Shown one piece after another: positions 18,032 through 26,033 of a DNA stretch of 44,535 bases. Under the pieces are notes generated by a model. It saw nothing but the letters and a program-made list of their open reading frames with translations, did not search any database and was not told where the DNA came from. The stretch comes from Streptomyces populi (GTDB lineage Bacteria > Actinomycetota > Actinomycetes > Streptomycetales > Streptomycetaceae): positions 1 through 44,535 of the forward strand of contig NZ_KZ626908.1 in assembly GCF_002911015.1 (NCBI RefSeq), given 5' to 3'. Made by a program: the position numbers and the translations under genes. Positions within the stretch are counted from its first letter, which is position 1. Each line of letters begins with the position of its first letter.

Positions 18032-18046
18032 TAGCCTTGACCCACC
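18032..18046 (+). promoter_or_regulatory. -10-like box close to a start codon
   Basis: TAGCCT at 18032-18037 lies 9 bases before the ATG at 18047, and no ribosome site separates them. This fits transcription starting at or next to the start codon (leaderless mRNA). No convincing -35 box is seen. Confidence 0.35.
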
Positions 18047-19201
18047 ATGAACGACCGGATGACGACGCCCTGGGGCGAGTACGACCTCGCCCGCTTCCCC
18101 GAGGACCCCCGCGACCGGCTGCGCGCCTGGGACGCCGCCGACACGTATCTGCTGCGGCACCTCGCGGAGAGCGGCACCCCGCTGACGGGCCCGGTCGTGA
18201 TCGTCGGCGACCGGTGGGGCGCGCTCACCACCGCGTTGTCCGCGCGGCGGCCGACGCAGATCACCGACTCCCACCTGGCGCGGGAGGCGACCCGCTCGAA
18301 TCTGGCGCGGGCCGGTGCCGAGGAGTCCGCGGTCCGGCTCCTCACGACCCAGGACCCGCCTCCCGAGCGGATCGACGTGCTGCTCGTACGGGTGCCCAAG
18401 AGCCTCGGCCTGCTGGAGGACCAGCTGCACCGGCTGGCGCCCGGCGTGCACGAGGGGACGGTCGTCGTCGGCACCGGGATGGTCAAGGAGATCCACACCT
18501 CGACGCTGCACCTCTTCGAGCGGATCCTCGGTCCGACGCGCACGTCGCTGGCCGAGAAGAAGGCCCGGCTGATCTTCTGCACCCCGCTCCGGGGGATCGC
18601 CCGGAAGGCCAACCCCTGGCCGTACAGCTACCGGCTGCCCGACGACGTCGGCCCGGTCTCCGGCCGCACGGTCGTCAACCACGCGGGCGTCTTCTGCGCC
18701 GACCGCCTCGACATCGGCACCCGCTTCTTCCTGGCGCACCTGCCGCGCAGCCGGGGCGCGGAGCGGGTCGTGGACCTGGGCTGCGGCAACGGCGTGCTCG
18801 GCACGGCCATGGCGCTGGTCAATCCCGAGGCCGAGGTGCTGTTCGCCGACGAGTCGTACCAGGCGGTGGCCTCGGCGGAGGCGACCCACCGGGCGAACGC
18901 CGGCGGACGGGCCGAGTTCCGTGTCACCGACGGGCTGGAGGGAGTGCCTTCCGGGAGTGTCGACCTCGTCCTGAACAACCCCCCGTTCCACTCCCACCAG
19001 GCGACGACGGACACGACCGCCTGGCGGATGTTCTCGCACGCACGGCGGGCACTGCGGCCCGGTGGCGAGCTGTGGGTGATCGGGAATCGTCACCTCGGCT
19101 ACCACCTGAAGCTGCGCCGGCTCTTCGGCAACAGCGAACTGGTCGCGGGCGACGCCAAGTTCGTGATCCTCCGGGCCGTGAAGAAGGACGCGGGCAGGTA
19201 G
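18047..19201 (+). CDS. RlmG/RsmC-like rRNA guanine-N2 methyltransferase
   Basis: 384 residues from ATG. It has the two-domain layout of the RsmC/RlmG family. The N-terminal half is a degenerate methyltransferase fold (residues about 30-190). The C-terminal half is catalytic, with the SAM loop VVDLGCGNGVLGTA (about residues 240-253) and the N2-guanine motif NNPPFH (about 307-312). Enzymes of this family methylate 16S G1207 (RsmC) or 23S G1835 (RlmG); the NPPFH motif and size fit both, and the substrate is not certain. It stands alone, divergent from the AlkB-like gene. Confidence 0.9.
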   Translation: MNDRMTTPWGEYDLARFPEDPRDRLRAWDAADTYLLRHLAESGTPLTGPVVIVGDRWGALTTALSARRPTQITDSHLAREATRSNLARAGAEESAVRLLTTQDPPPERIDVLLVRVPKSLGLLEDQLHRLAPGVHEGTVVVGTGMVKEIHTSTLHLFERILGPTRTSLAEKKARLIFCTPLRGIARKANPWPYSYRLPDDVGPVSGRTVVNHAGVFCADRLDIGTRFFLAHLPRSRGAERVVDLGCGNGVLGTAMALVNPEAEVLFADESYQAVASAEATHRANAGGRAEFRVTDGLEGVPSGSVDLVLNNPPFHSHQATTDTTAWRMFSHARRALRPGGELWVIGNRHLGYHLKLRRLFGNSELVAGDAKFVILRAVKKDAGR

Positions 19202-19282
19202 GCCGACCGACCGGAACCGGCTCGCGGAGGGAGACCCGAACTCCTCGCGGAGGACAGAATTCCCTCACTTTATGATCACCCC

Positions 19283-19310
19283 TGGACACCTGCGCCTACG
19301 ACCGTAGAGT
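19283..19310 (+). promoter_or_regulatory. Promoter for the flavin monooxygenase gene
   Basis: TGGACA (19283-19288), 16-base spacer, TAGAGT (19305-19310). The predicted start near 19317 leaves a short leader containing the GGGGGAA ribosome site at about 19334-19340. Confidence 0.5.
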
Positions 19311-19342
19311 GATGCCGATCACCAATGAGAACCGGGGGAATC

Positions 19343-20740
19343 ATGTCGCGCCGCGCTGTCGTCATCGGTGGGAGCATGGCCGGCATGCTCGCCGCCGCGG
19401 CCCTGTTCCGCTCCATGGACGAGGTGATCGTCCTGGAGCGCGACGAACTGCCCGACGGGCCGTCCCCGCGCAAGCGGACCCCGCAGGCACGGCATGCCCA
19501 CATCCTGCTGCCCAGCGGACGCGACGCCATCCGGGAGCTGCTTCCGGTGGCGGACGTGCACGGGCGCCTGCTCGCCTCGGGGGCTCACGAACAGTCCCTG
19601 ACCGGCATGCTGGGTTTCGGCCCGCAGGGCTGGTACCGGCGCTGGCCGACCGTGACCGACGACCTGCTGCTCACCTGCTGCAGCCGCGACCTGCTCGACT
19701 GGACACTGCGCGACGCGGTCCTGAGCACCACTCCCGTCGTGGTCCGCCGGGCCGAGGCGCTGTCCCTGCTCGGGACCGCCGACCGGGTCACCGGTGTACG
19801 CATCCTCGCCGAAGGTCTCGAGGAGGACCTGCGCGCCGATCTCGTCGTCGACGCGAGCGGACGCGGATCACGTGTCGAGCACTGGCTCGAAGGGCTCGGC
19901 GTGACGGACGTGCCCACCGACGAGGTCGACTCGGGTCTCGTCTACGCCAGCCGGCTGTTCCGCGTCCCGTGGGGCGCCGAGGGCTTCCCGCTGACGCAGG
20001 TCGAGGCGGACCCGACCACGTCCCGGCCGGGGCGTTCGGGGAATCTGGTGCCGATCGAGGGCGGACGCTGGCTGGTCAGCCTGGCGGGTACCCGCGGCGG
20101 CGAACCCGGCGCCGATCCCGGGGCGTTCACCGACTTCGCCCTCGGCCTGCGCCACCCGCTCATCGGGCAGCTCATCTCCGCCGCCGAGCCGCTCAGCGAG
20201 GTGTTCCTCAGCCGCAGCACCCGCAACAGGCGCCGCGAGTTCGAGAAGGCGGCCATGCCCGAGGGCCTGGTGGTGCTCGGTGACGCCGTCGCCACCTACA
20301 ACCCCGTCTACGGCCAGGGCATGTCCGTCGCGGCCCTGGGCGCCCTGGCACTGAGCCGGCAGTTGCGGCAGACCGACGTCACCGCTCCGGGCTTCGCCCA
20401 CGACGTGCAGCGGGCGGCCGCCAGGTCCGTCGCGGCCGCCTACACGATGAGCACCTCCCAGGACCAGTGGTTCCCGGAGGTCGTCGGCCGGGCTCCGACG
20501 CTCGTGGACCGGTTGCTCAGCGGCTACATGGGCCGGATGGCGCGCGTGGCGACCACCTCGTACGCCGTGTCCGCGGCCATGTGCAAGGTCATCACGCTCC
20601 AGGAGGACACGAGCCGCCTCGTCCACCCCGAGCTGCTTCTGGCCACGCTGAAGGGACCCGTCATGGAGCCCCTGACCGGGCCGCCGCTGACCCCCCAGGA
20701 GAGCGCCTTCGTGAACTCCATGGGCCCGCTCGCCGTGTGA
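19343..20740 (+). CDS. FAD-dependent monooxygenase resembling polyether epoxidases
   Basis: 465 residues from an ATG behind GGGGGAA. The Rossmann motif VVIGGSMAGMLAAAAL (residues about 6-21) binds FAD. The KRTPQARHAHILLPSG segment (about 49-64), the DASGRGSRVEHWLEGLG segment, and the second FAD motif LGDAVATYNPVYGQGMS (about 312-328) follow. The arrangement, especially 'PQARHAH' and 'D(A)SGRGSR..WL..LG', matches by memory the MonCI/LasC flavin epoxidases of polyether biosynthesis. It also fits many uncharacterised Streptomyces oxidoreductases. No polyketide genes are nearby, so polyether function is not supported. It faces a MAB_1171c-type membrane protein. Confidence 0.88.
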   Translation: MSRRAVVIGGSMAGMLAAAALFRSMDEVIVLERDELPDGPSPRKRTPQARHAHILLPSGRDAIRELLPVADVHGRLLASGAHEQSLTGMLGFGPQGWYRRWPTVTDDLLLTCCSRDLLDWTLRDAVLSTTPVVVRRAEALSLLGTADRVTGVRILAEGLEEDLRADLVVDASGRGSRVEHWLEGLGVTDVPTDEVDSGLVYASRLFRVPWGAEGFPLTQVEADPTTSRPGRSGNLVPIEGGRWLVSLAGTRGGEPGADPGAFTDFALGLRHPLIGQLISAAEPLSEVFLSRSTRNRRREFEKAAMPEGLVVLGDAVATYNPVYGQGMSVAALGALALSRQLRQTDVTAPGFAHDVQRAAARSVAAAYTMSTSQDQWFPEVVGRAPTLVDRLLSGYMGRMARVATTSYAVSAAMCKVITLQEDTSRLVHPELLLATLKGPVMEPLTGPPLTPQESAFVNSMGPLAV

Positions 20741-20879
20741 CGGAGGGCTCGGTCCCGCGGCCCGTCCGACGGCGGGCGGGGGGCGGCGCCTCGCCCTCCG
20801 GGCCTCCACCCGGTCGGCGTACGGGCGTCCGGACGGGCGTCCCGGGCGGCCGACGCGCGGACCCTGGTGCCGGGCGCGG

Positions 20880-22112
20880 TCAGGACAGCTGTCGCACCGC
20901 GGTCATCCGTGACTGGACCGCGGCGTCCACGATCGGCGTGCGCACCGCCTTGGACAGGCTCAGCAAGGACGGCTGGCACGTGTCCAACGACCGCGAACCG
21001 GCGGCCGGCCGTCGCACGCGCGCGCCGACCGAGACCACCACGTCGACGTCACCGACCGAGATGCCGATGGTGCCGGTCTCCGGCACGGAGGCCGGGGCCT
21101 CGGCGAGGGCGGCCACGGCGACCATCGCGGCCGTCCCGATCGCCTCGGCCTCGGCCGCGGAGGACCCGGCGGCCATCGCGTCCCGGTAGGCGGTCTGCCG
21201 CACCTGGTCGTCGAGCTGTCCGGCGAGCCGCTTGAGGCCGTCACGGATGGCGGTCTCCCGTGTGGTGAGCCGCAGTTCGACGTCGCCGATCGTCCGCCAC
21301 GACAGTTCCGTGACGCAGCGCCGACGGCCGGCCGGCCCCGCCAGCAGGCGGAACAGCGGACGCAGACGCACGAACGTGACGGCCGAGTCGATGCGCGGGC
21401 CGACGAGGGGAAGGATGTAGCCGGCCGAGGCCAGACAGGAACCGACCGCCACCAGCGGCGCGACGCTGGTGCTGAGCCCGTCCCAGTGGCGTCCGAGCCA
21501 ATGGGCGGTCAGCGCCACGAACTTGACGACGCTGTAGGCGCTGGTGAAGAGCCAGCCCAGCACGAGCAGGGCCAACGAGCCCCGGGTCCAGCGTTTCACC
21601 TTCCCTATCCAGCTCCAGCACAGCATGGTCGTCGTCACCGCGGCCACCGTGTGCGCCATCAGATACAGCACGATCATCTCCCGGATGAACGGCGTCGAGG
21701 CGTAGTAGGTGTCGAAGTCGGCCCGGCGCTCGACCGGGGTGTCGCCCAGCGAGAACAGGACGCCCTCGGCGACGATCACTCCGAGGTAGCTGAACAGCCA
21801 GGCCCGGGACGTGCGTCGCACCTGGACGGGGTCGCTGCCGCGCCAGTGCACGATGAGGATGAGGGAGGCCGCGCCGAAGGCGGTCACCGCGCCGTAGGCC
21901 AGTGGCGCCGCCATGTTCGGTACGCCGGTGAGGCGGTTGACGAGGGCGACGGTGGGCGGCGCGCCGAGCACGAAGCAGAGGCCCGACAGCAGGATGACGG
22001 CGCAGAACGACCGCTTGAGCGGGTCCCTGCGGTGCCGCCACAGGTCGGGCAGCTGAGCGGCGAACCCCATCCAGAGGACGGCCGCGGCCAGATAGTAGAT
22101 CAGTCCGTTCAC
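20880..22112 (-). CDS. MAB_1171c-type putative transporter (DUF6545 C-terminus)
   Basis: 410 residues from GTG. Seven hydrophobic helices occupy residues about 2-240 (LIYYLAAAVLWMGFAAQL, FCAVILLSGLCFVLGAP, LAYGAVTAFGAASLILIV, AWLFSYLGVIVAEGVLF, IVLYLMAHTVAAVTTTML, LALLVLGWLFTSAYSV and one more). A soluble C-terminal half follows, with helix RLTTRETAIRDGLKRLAG, as in DUF6545. Such proteins are called putative transporters, but transport has not been shown to my knowledge. Elsewhere they often follow small XRE or metallopeptidase-type genes; here only a short uncertain ORF overlaps the start. It converges on the flavin monooxygenase, 139 bases away. Confidence 0.85.
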   Translation of the reverse strand: MNGLIYYLAAAVLWMGFAAQLPDLWRHRRDPLKRSFCAVILLSGLCFVLGAPPTVALVNRLTGVPNMAAPLAYGAVTAFGAASLILIVHWRGSDPVQVRRTSRAWLFSYLGVIVAEGVLFSLGDTPVERRADFDTYYASTPFIREMIVLYLMAHTVAAVTTTMLCWSWIGKVKRWTRGSLALLVLGWLFTSAYSVVKFVALTAHWLGRHWDGLSTSVAPLVAVGSCLASAGYILPLVGPRIDSAVTFVRLRPLFRLLAGPAGRRRCVTELSWRTIGDVELRLTTRETAIRDGLKRLAGQLDDQVRQTAYRDAMAAGSSAAEAEAIGTAAMVAVAALAEAPASVPETGTIGISVGDVDVVVSVGARVRRPAAGSRSLDTCQPSLLSLSKAVRTPIVDAAVQSRMTAVRQLS

Positions 22113-22411
22113 ATCGGGCCCAGAGGTGTGCGGGGGCCGGGTCTCCGGTGCGCGCCGGTGCGCGGGCCCGGTCCGGCCGTCACCCCGTTCACCGGGGCGT
22201 ACTCGTCGTCGCGCGCCGACATACGGATATCAGCCAGAAGTTGACCGCTCAAGGCCTTCTCCGTTCCCCGGCCGGTCCAGCGTCGGCCCTGCCCCGAAAA
22301 CACCGCAAACCCCTGCTCCCCCGCGTCCATGAGGCGTACGGACGCGCGCCCGGGTGGTCTCCGGGGCGAAGGCTCACCCGCGAACGTGCCGTGCTCTTTC
22401 GGCCTCCTCAT
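22109..22411 (-). CDS. Uncertain small ORF overlapping the MAB_1171c-type gene
   Basis: 100 codons from ATG, with AGGGTGAAC about 8 bases upstream. Its stop overlaps the next gene's GTG as GTGA, the pattern seen in coupled Streptomyces genes. The middle (EQGFAVFSGQGRRWTG, ALSGQLLADIRMSARDDEYAPVNG) is compositionally plausible, but both ends are Pro/Arg/Gly-rich and I recognise no family. It may be a genuine leader gene, a decayed remnant of the partner usually found here, or chance. The rest of this 444-base gap (22412-22556) is comparatively AT-rich and carries no gene I can support. Confidence 0.28.
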   Translation of the reverse strand: MRRPKEHGTFAGEPSPRRPPGRASVRLMDAGEQGFAVFSGQGRRWTGRGTEKALSGQLLADIRMSARDDEYAPVNGVTAGPGPRTGAHRRPGPRTPLGPM

Positions 22412-22556
22412 GGTTGTTCACCCTAGCCACCTTGGCGTCCACTCGAACCTCCGTAACAGCAAAAGCACATGTGCGGAAAGTTGCTTCCGGTCCACGCGGC
22501 ACCCGCCACGCGGTCGCTTTGGGGCGTATATCCCGCTGTAGCGGCATCTGGGCGTC

Positions 22557-23408
22557 TCACCCCCGCAGCACGCCGATGAGTTCCGCCACCGTCCGCGCCA
22601 TCGCCTCCCGCCCCACGCCCAGGTACTTCCGCGGGTCCACGGCGTCGGGACCGGCCGCGAGGAACTCCCGGACGGCGCCGGTCATCGCGATGTTCAGCGC
22701 GGTGCCGATGTTGACCTTGGCGATACCGCCCTCGACGGCCGCCCGGAGTTCCCGGTCGGGCACCCCGGAGGAGCCGTGCAGGACCAGGGGGACGTCGAGC
22801 GAGGCGGCCAGGCGTTCGAGCAGGTCGTGGTCGAGGGCGGCGGTCCGGGTGGTCATCGCGTGCGAGCTGCCGATCGCCACGGCCAGCGCGTCCACGCCGG
22901 AGTCGGCCACGAAGGCGCGGGCCTCCCCGGGGTCGGTGCGGGCGCCGGGGGCGTGCGCGTCCCGCGGCGGCTCACCGTTCTTCCCGCCGATCTCCCCCAA
23001 CTCGGCCTCGATCCACAGGCCTCGGGCGTGCGCCCAGTCGGCGGCGGCCCGGGTCGCGGTGAGGTTCTCCTCGTACGGCAGACGCGAGGCGTCGTACATG
23101 ACGGAGCTGAACCCGGCACCGGGTGCCTGGCGCAGCAGGTCGTCGCTGCGCACGTGGTCGAGGTGCAACGCGACGGGCACCGAGGCCCGTTCGGCGGCGG
23201 CGGTCGCGGCACGGGCCAGCGGGAGCAGCCGGCCGTGGCGGAACTTGACCGCGTTCTCGCTGATCTGGAGCACGACGGGCGCGCCGGCCGATTCCGCCCC
23301 CGCTATGACGGCCTCGACGTGTTCCAGGGTGATGACGTTGAACGCGGCGACGGCGGTCCGGACTCCGGCGGTCCGGGCGACCAGCTCGGCGGTTGCTGCG
23401 AGCGACAC
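22557..23408 (-). CDS. Class II ketose-bisphosphate aldolase (GatY/KbaY/Fba-like)
   Basis: 283 residues from GTG with a textbook AGGAGG site. It is a zinc-dependent TIM barrel: AAFNVITLEHVEAVI near the N-terminus, the zinc site in VALHLDHV, GFSSVMYDASRLPYEEN (strand plus loop), the EAELGEIGG zinc Glu region, LVLHGSSGV, and KVNIGTALN for phosphate binding. The length and GEIGG segment fit tagatose- or fructose-1,6-bisphosphate aldolases. Its position behind an AgaS-like SIS gene suggests tagatose-bisphosphate cleavage in an amino-sugar pathway (inference). No sugar kinase lies between them. Confidence 0.92.
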   Translation of the reverse strand: MSLAATAELVARTAGVRTAVAAFNVITLEHVEAVIAGAESAGAPVVLQISENAVKFRHGRLLPLARAATAAAERASVPVALHLDHVRSDDLLRQAPGAGFSSVMYDASRLPYEENLTATRAAADWAHARGLWIEAELGEIGGKNGEPPRDAHAPGARTDPGEARAFVADSGVDALAVAIGSSHAMTTRTAALDHDLLERLAASLDVPLVLHGSSGVPDRELRAAVEGGIAKVNIGTALNIAMTGAVREFLAAGPDAVDPRKYLGVGREAMARTVAELIGVLRG

Positions 23409-23471
23409 AACTCCTCCTGCTCCATGGGGGATCGAACCGGATCGGCGGCTTCGGTGACTCGACGCCTCCGG

Positions 23472-23507
23472 CTGCTTCGGCGCCGCTTCCGACTGCTTCG
23501 GCGCCGC
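23472..23507. repeat. 15-bp direct repeat in the SIS-aldolase gap
   Basis: CTGCTTCGGCGCCGC occurs at 23472-23486 and 23493-23507, a 21-bp period. It lies in the 100-base gap between the SIS gene stop and the aldolase start. Confidence 0.85.
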
Positions 23508-23508
23508 C

Positions 23509-24390
23509 TCAGTGACCGAGGATCACCGAGCGGGTGAGGTGGCGGGGCCGGTCGGGATCGAGGCCGCGCGCCGCGGCGACGGCGACGGCGAGACGCTGGG
23601 CCCGGACGAGTTCGGCGAGCGGGTCGAGGCCGCCGTCCACCCAGAGCCCGCCGGTCTCCCGGACCTGGCCGGCCAGCCCCTCGGGCGCCTCGCCGAGCAT
23701 CCAGGTGGCGGTGCCGTGGGTCGTGACGCTGATGGGGCCGTGCCGGTACTCCATCGCCGGGTAGGCCTCGGCCCAGGCGAGGGACGCCTCGCGCATCTTG
23801 AGCCCGGCCTCGTTGGCGAGTCCGACGGTCCAGCCGCGGCCGAGGAAGGTGAACTGCGAGCAGCCGACGAGCCCTTCGGGCAGCGGGGCGTCGAGCGCGG
23901 TGCGCGCGTCCGCGACGACGGTGTCGCCGTGCAGGCCGAGGTGGGCGCGGAGCAGGGTGAGCGCGGTGGTCGCGAAACGGGTCTGCACGACGGACCGCTC
24001 GTCGGCGAAGCCGAGCACGACGACGTCGTCCGCGGACTCCATCACGGGCGTGTGCGGATCGGCGGTGACCGCGGTCGTCCGCGCGTGTCCGCGCAGGCGT
24101 CCGAGAAGTTCGAGCACTTCGGTGGTCGTCCCGGAACGCGTCAGGGCGACCACGCGGTCGTACGAGCGGCCCGTGGGGAACTCCGAGGCGGCGAAGGCGT
24201 CCGTCTCCCCCTGCCCGGACTGTTCGCGGAGCGCCGCCGCGGCCTGCGCCATGAAGAACGAGGTGCCGCACCCCACGATCGCGACGCGCTCCCCCGCCGC
24301 CGGCAGCGCGGCTTCGTGCGCCGCCGCCTCGTCGGCGGCGCGGATCCAGCACTCGGGCTGACTGCTCAGCTCGTCCTCGACGTGCGTCAT
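23509..24390 (-). CDS. SIS-domain sugar-phosphate isomerase/deaminase (AgaS/GlmS-like)
   Basis: 293 residues from ATG with GAGGGG upstream. Two SIS subdomains are evident. The first has VAIVGCGTSFFMAQAAA (residues about 36-52) and the phosphate loop LTRSGTTTEVLELL (about 81-94). The second has FLGRGWTVGLANEAGLKMREA and the catalytic-type AYPAMEYRHGPISV. The E..LK.RE motif is shared by GlmS isomerase domains and AgaS. AgaS converts galactosamine-6-phosphate to tagatose-6-phosphate. The coupled aldolase and a divergent AgaR/DeoR-type regulator favour that pathway, but glucosamine-type activity is possible. Confidence 0.88.
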   Translation of the reverse strand: MTHVEDELSSQPECWIRAADEAAAHEAALPAAGERVAIVGCGTSFFMAQAAAALREQSGQGETDAFAASEFPTGRSYDRVVALTRSGTTTEVLELLGRLRGHARTTAVTADPHTPVMESADDVVVLGFADERSVVQTRFATTALTLLRAHLGLHGDTVVADARTALDAPLPEGLVGCSQFTFLGRGWTVGLANEAGLKMREASLAWAEAYPAMEYRHGPISVTTHGTATWMLGEAPEGLAGQVRETGGLWVDGGLDPLAELVRAQRLAVAVAAARGLDPDRPRHLTRSVILGH

Positions 24391-24411
24391 GTCGTACCCC
24401 TCCCAGCGATG

Positions 24412-24461
24412 CTTGTTTCTGCAAGATATAGCGAGCTTTCGAGCACAATCAAGCATTCGAG
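24412..24461. promoter_or_regulatory. Promoter and operator cluster between SIS gene and DeoR gene
   Basis: Leftward promoter: TTGATT (complement of 24447-24452), 16-base spacer, TATATC (complement of 24425-24430). An inverted repeat CTTG-N6-CAAG (24412-24425) covers the predicted start. Direct repeats TTCGAGCA (24438-24445), ATCAAGCA (24448-24455) and TTCGAG (24456-24461) overlap the -35. DeoR-type repressors typically use such repeated short sites, so control by the 24513 gene product is likely (inference). Confidence 0.6.
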
Positions 24462-24512
24462 TCGGGGCGGGGTGCGTTAGGGTCGCGGAGGATCGAGGAA
24501 GGGAGGGCCCTG

Positions 24513-25292
24513 ATGTCACGGGACGCCCGCTGGAAGGCACTGCTGGAACTGCTGGTGGAGCAGGGCCGCCTGGACGTCGAGGAGGCCGCGTCGCGGCTGG
24601 AGGTCTCGGCGGCGACGATCCGGCGCGACTTCGACCAGCTCGCCGAGCAGCAGATGCTCGTGCGCACACGGGGCGGAGCGGTCGTGCACGGCGTCTCCTA
24701 CGAACTCCCCCTGCGCTACAAGACCGCCCGGCGCGCCCCGGAGAAGCAGCGCGTCGCGGAGGCGGTGGCCGGTCTCATCACCCCCGGCGAGGCGGTGGGC
24801 CTCACGGGCGGCACCACGACGACCGAAGTGGCCCGCGCCCTCGCCGTCCGCCCGGACCTGACCTCGGGTTCCCCCGCGCTGACCGTGGTCACGAACGCGC
24901 TGAACATCGCGAACGAACTCGCCGTGCGCCCCCAGTTCAAGATCGTGGTGACCGGCGGGGTCGCCCGACCGCAGTCGTACGAGCTCGTCGGACCGCTGGC
25001 GGACGGTGTGCTGGGGCAGGTCACCCTGGACGTCGCGGTGCTCGGCGTGGTCGCCTTCGACGCCGAACACGGCGCCGCCGCCCACGACGAGGCGGAGGCG
25101 GCGGTCAACCGTCTCCTGTGCGAGCGGGCCGAGCGCGTGATCGTCGCCGCCGACTCGAGCAAGCTGGGGCAGCGCGCGTTCGCCCGCATCTGCGCGGCCG
25201 GGGCGGTGGACGTGCTCGTCACGGACGCGGCGGCGGGGCCCGAGACGATCGGACGGTTCGAGGAGGCGGGGATCGAGGTCATGGCGGTGTGA
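24513..25292 (+). CDS. DeoR/AgaR-family transcriptional regulator
   Basis: 259 residues from ATG behind GGGAGGG. The N-terminal HTH (residues about 4-56: RWKALLELLVEQGRLDVEEA, LEVSAATIRRDFDQLAEQQ) ends in the family RTRGGAV motif. The C-terminal DeoRC domain carries LTGGTTTTEVA, TNALNIA, VVTGGVARPQSYEL and AADSSKLGQRAF. It is divergent from the SIS-aldolase operon, 122 bases away, and repeats resembling its sites lie over that promoter. It is likely a repressor relieved by an amino-sugar phosphate. An 11-bp hairpin starts at its stop codon. Confidence 0.94.
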   Translation: MSRDARWKALLELLVEQGRLDVEEAASRLEVSAATIRRDFDQLAEQQMLVRTRGGAVVHGVSYELPLRYKTARRAPEKQRVAEAVAGLITPGEAVGLTGGTTTTEVARALAVRPDLTSGSPALTVVTNALNIANELAVRPQFKIVVTGGVARPQSYELVGPLADGVLGQVTLDVAVLGVVAFDAEHGAAAHDEAEAAVNRLLCERAERVIVAADSSKLGQRAFARICAAGAVDVLVTDAAAGPETIGRFEEAGIEVMAV

Positions 25293-25317
25293 CCTTCCGG
25301 CGCTCCCGCCGGAAGGT
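25292..25317 (+). terminator. Hairpin directly after the DeoR gene
   Basis: A perfect 11-bp stem (ACCTTCCGGCG paired with CGCCGGAAGGT) with a 4-base loop begins at the last base of the stop codon. Confidence 0.8.
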
Positions 25318-25973
25318 GCCCGTGCCCGAACGGGCGCGCACCGACGGAGCTCCGGGTCGCGCACGGCGGGCCGGAGCGTGGACACGGCCCCGGCCCGGAG
25401 CGGCGGGCGGGGCCGGCCGCTCCCCGGCGTGGAGCGCGGACAGCCCGCGGGCGCGCCGCTCCCCCGCGCGTCCCGGCCGACTCCGGTTCCGCGCGCGGGA
25501 GTCCGACGGCCGGAGAGTCCGGGGCCGACGGCTCCGCCGACGCCGAGAAGGCGGCTTTCGTACGGTGGAGGACCGACGGGTTCACCGCTGCGGCGCGACA
25601 CCCCGCCCCGCCCCGCCGTGGAACACGCCCGGTCCCGCCATGGACTCCGGCGCCGGTGACGGTCCGCGCGTCCGGGCGACCCGTCCGTCGCCTCGCCTCG
25701 AACCCCGCGGAGCGGGACGCCGGAGCCGCCGGGTCCGCGGACCGTGCCCCGTCCCCGCTCCTTCCGGTCCGCGCCCCCCACTCCTCCGGCCCACGCCTCC
25801 CCCGCCCCCTTCCGGTCCGCGCCTCCCCCGTTCCCTTCCGTCCGCGCCGCGCGGGGACCCGTCTCCCGGCCGGGGACCGGGATCCGGTCCGGCGGGCGGG
25901 CGGGCGGGCGGGGCCCGGACCTCGTGAAACGCCCCGGCAGACGCCACCTTCCCTCTTGATGGACACCTCATGA
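25318..25973. other. Gene-free, low-complexity GC-rich spacer
   Basis: This stretch of about 650 bases has open frames on both strands only because it is extremely GC-rich. Their translations are Arg/Pro/Gly/Ala runs with no family pattern. It contains loosely repeated pyrimidine-rich tracts such as TCCGGTCCGCGCC (around 25765, 25815) and CGGGCGGGCGGGCGGGC near 25898-25914. It may be a decayed gene or a spacer. I find no RNA gene or mobile element in it. Confidence 0.5.
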
Positions 25974-26001
25974 ATGACCGGAAAGAGGGTCCGGTTACCA
26001 T
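25974..26001 (+). promoter_or_regulatory. Candidate GAPDH promoter with inverted repeat in spacer
   Basis: ATGACC (25974-25979), 16-base spacer, TACCAT (25996-26001). The spacer is almost filled by a perfect inverted repeat, ACCGGA-N7-TCCGGT (25977-25995), which would be an ideal repressor site. The -35 match is weak, so the promoter call is tentative; the repeat itself is exact. Confidence 0.5.
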
Positions 26002-26033
26002 ATGAGCGCCACCTAGCTCGAAAGATGATTCCT

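Noticed and set aside
19343..20740. Part of a polyether biosynthetic cluster
   Set aside because: No polyketide synthase, epoxide hydrolase or other tailoring gene lies within the window.
25582..26001. 139-codon minus-strand frame in the GC-rich spacer
   Set aside because: Almost entirely Gly/Pro/Arg, overlapping the GAPDH promoter; no ribosome site or homology pattern.
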